Part shown: piece after piece, positions 62,821 through 64,000 of the stretch
Layout: each line of letters opens with the position of its first letter
Position numbering within the stretch: the stretch's first letter is position 1
Assembly (NCBI RefSeq): GCF_001659605.2
Contig: NC_035163.2
Location: 33,010,158 to 33,074,157 of the forward strand
Source of the DNA: Manihot esculenta
Taxonomy: Eukaryota > Streptophyta > Magnoliopsida > Malpighiales > Euphorbiaceae
Length of the DNA stretch: 64,000 nucleotides
Direction of reading: 5' to 3'
Notes under the pieces: generated by a model
What the model saw: the letters and a program-made list of their open reading frames with translations, nothing else
The model's database searches: none
Told to the model about the DNA's origin: nothing
Program-made: the position numbers and the translations under genes

Positions 62821-63050
62821 ATTGGAGCATTTGATGAGGGCTCCAGTGTGTGGTTTATGTTATGTTATGAGTATGCACAAGTTGAGCTTGGTTTATGGAA
62901 AGGAAAAGTTTACAGGTTTATGAGTATGTATGATCATGTATGGGATTTGACAGGTTCACAGGTTATATGTCAGGCTTGCTATGGGTCCCGGCGGCCTTAA
63001 GCCGATCTGGATCCTAGCGCCGGTAGCGGTCCGATTTTCGGGTCGTTACA
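62821..63050 (+). repeat. Element B 3' LTR, last portion
   Basis: Begins with the right copy of the ATTGG duplication and continues GGAGCATTTGATGAGGGC exactly as the 5' LTR does after 42310. It ends GGGTCGTTACA followed by the CCAAC duplication. Confidence 0.92.
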
Positions 63051-63055
63051 CCAAC

Positions 63056-63145
63056 GTGCCAGGGGCATACCATGGGCCTCACTGGTCTTTCTCTTACATA
63101 GTACCAGGGGCGTAGAATGGGCCTCACTGGTCATACATACCATAC
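63056..63145 (-). repeat. Element A 5' LTR, second portion
   Basis: After the CCAAC duplication the sequence continues GTGCCAGGGGCATACCATGG, with two copies of a GGGCCTCACTGGTC unit. The same unit occurs at 40345-40370 just before B. It is broken again at 63146 by LTR E. Confidence 0.78.
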
Positions 63146-64000
63146 TGTAACGACCCCAAAATGGACCGTCACCGGCGCTAGGATTCAGGTCGGCTTAAGG
63201 CTGCCAAAACCCGTAGCAAGCCTGCTATATTCTCTGTGTACCTGTAAATCCCATACATGATCATACATTTTCTGTGAAAATAAAAACTCTTTTCTGAACC
63301 AAGGCTTAACCTGTGCATGCACTATCTCTGTACTCTGTACCCCTGACTAGAGCTAGCTCTAGATGGGTTAACTCATACCTGTTAAGCCTGGTTTTTCACA
63401 TACTTTGTAAAATAGTATATCAACCGACCATGTCTACTAAAGATTTACAATACAAACAACTAAGTCAAGCACCAATCTAACTTATACATAACTGTTACAT
63501 CTTTGTAATATTACATGTCCACAATAGTCTATTACAAAACTCTTCTCTCTTCCTGTACTCTGCTGAACTTTCCCTGTACACTGTACACTGAACCTGCAAA
63601 ACTGGGGTTAAGGGAGTGGGATGAGCTCTATAGCCCAGTGAGTAGAACAGTAAAACAAGTCATGAAAACATGATCTCATGGAATGCATCATATCACAGAC
63701 AAGTCACATCAAGGGTAAACCCGTCACCACATAGTCCCAGTATCTGTTCCGTGCCAGGCCGTAGACTGGGGTCCTGGTCTTCCTGGTCTGTATATGTATA
63801 TGTGTATATAACACCTGTACTTACCATTTGCCAGGGCGTAGACTGGGCACCTGGTCTTTACTATACCTGCCAGGGCGTAGACTGGGCACCCAGACTTTCC
63901 TATACCTTGCCAGGCCGTAGAATGGGGTCCTGGACTTTCTGTCTGGAACTATTGGATCATTCAGCATTCACCCACATCAACAAATAAGTATGCAATGCAA
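63146..64000 (-). repeat. LTR E (minus strand), runs off the window
   Basis: Starts TGTAACGACCCCAAAATGG, nearly identical to the start of C, so it is the 3' part of a C-family LTR in reverse. It contains several GCCAGGGCGTAGACTGGGCACC repeats (63830-63915), the equivalents of the C minisatellite. The left flank CATAC (63141-63145) would be its target duplication if repeated beyond the window. Whether it is a solo LTR or a full element cannot be seen. Confidence 0.85.

Larger units (their letters stand above)
40406..63050 (+). mobile_element. Element B: long-LTR Ty3/gypsy retrotransposon, itself nested with C and D
   Basis: Complete structure: 5' LTR 40406-42541, primer-binding site 42545, gag, pol, polypurine tract 47895-47907 and 3' LTR starting 47908. 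The 3' LTR is split at 49912 by solo LTR C (with D inside) and finishes at 62826-63050. The outer target duplication CCAAC is perfect. Coding sequence carries many stops and a mutated RT catalytic site, so B is defective. Its integrase ends in a chromodomain-like tail, and the GGGGACGAATGTTC motif before the polypurine tract is shared with D; both fit Del/Tekay-type chromoviruses. Confidence 0.93.

Noticed and set aside
47908..63050. Interpreting the two identical stretches 51835-54119 and 59451-61735 as a segmental duplication
   Set aside because: They bracket a primer-binding site, gag-pol and a polypurine tract, so they are the two LTRs of one element.

Overview
This is nuclear DNA from a flowering plant. 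The single-copy genes have many short exons with GT-AG introns, and their products are plant-type: a phytepsin-like aspartic proteinase with a saposin-like insert, a peroxisomal DHNA-CoA thioesterase and a SMARCAL1/CHR18-like annealing helicase. Gene structure and retroelement types suggest a eudicot. I cannot name the species from sequence alone.

Layout. 1-10.5 kb: a decayed Ty3/gypsy chromovirus (gag, PR, RT, RNase H, integrase, chromodomain, probable 3' LTR) on the + strand. It is split inside integrase by a minus-strand Ty1/copia element, which itself carries a 791-bp hAT-like element with an 8-bp target duplication. 10.5-16.4 kb: gag and copia scraps and a 2,312-bp solo LTR with a perfect 5-bp target duplication (CTTCA). 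16.5-24.7 kb: the minus-strand helicase gene, 21 recognisable exons that join in one frame for 602 codons; the last exon(s) are not found. Its introns hold a MITE and another inverted-repeat element. 25-28.2 kb: AT-rich spacer and a dead LINE. 29.8-33.0 kb: the aspartic proteinase gene (13 exons, 517 residues). 33.4-33.8 kb: an orphan guanosine-deaminase-like exon beside a CACTA end. 34.2-35.2 kb: the thioesterase gene (3 exons, 153 residues, ending AKL). 35.6-37.8 kb: copia remnant and an unclassified repeat present in two copies.

37.8-64 kb is a nest of long-LTR Ty3/gypsy elements (Del/Tekay-like). A truncated minus-strand element (A) has its 5' LTR interrupted by a plus-strand element B (40406-63050, TSD CCAAC). 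B's 3' LTR is interrupted by a minus-strand solo LTR C (49913-62820, TSD ATTGG). C is interrupted by D (51835-61735), whose two 2,285-bp LTRs look almost identical. A fifth LTR (E) enters A's LTR at 63146 and runs off the window. D has no 5-bp target duplication. It is flanked instead by a 735-bp direct duplication of C sequence, as expected from recombination between two insertions at nearby sites.

The most interesting signal is in these LTRs. Four lineages share a leader layout: promoter region, a conserved splice donor (AG/GTAAG), a conserved acceptor (TGTGTAG/GT or TGTATAG/GT), a second conserved donor (CAGAG/GTGAGTGG) and, where the leader is present, an acceptor exactly 8 nt before the gag ATG. 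A 13-bp palindrome, TTCGGCCGCCGAA, which contains the GCC-box core GCCGCC, is arrayed both upstream of the TATA-like position and inside predicted intron 1. These look like long retrotransposon LTRs with built-in 5' leader introns loaded with palindromic, potentially ERF-binding sites.
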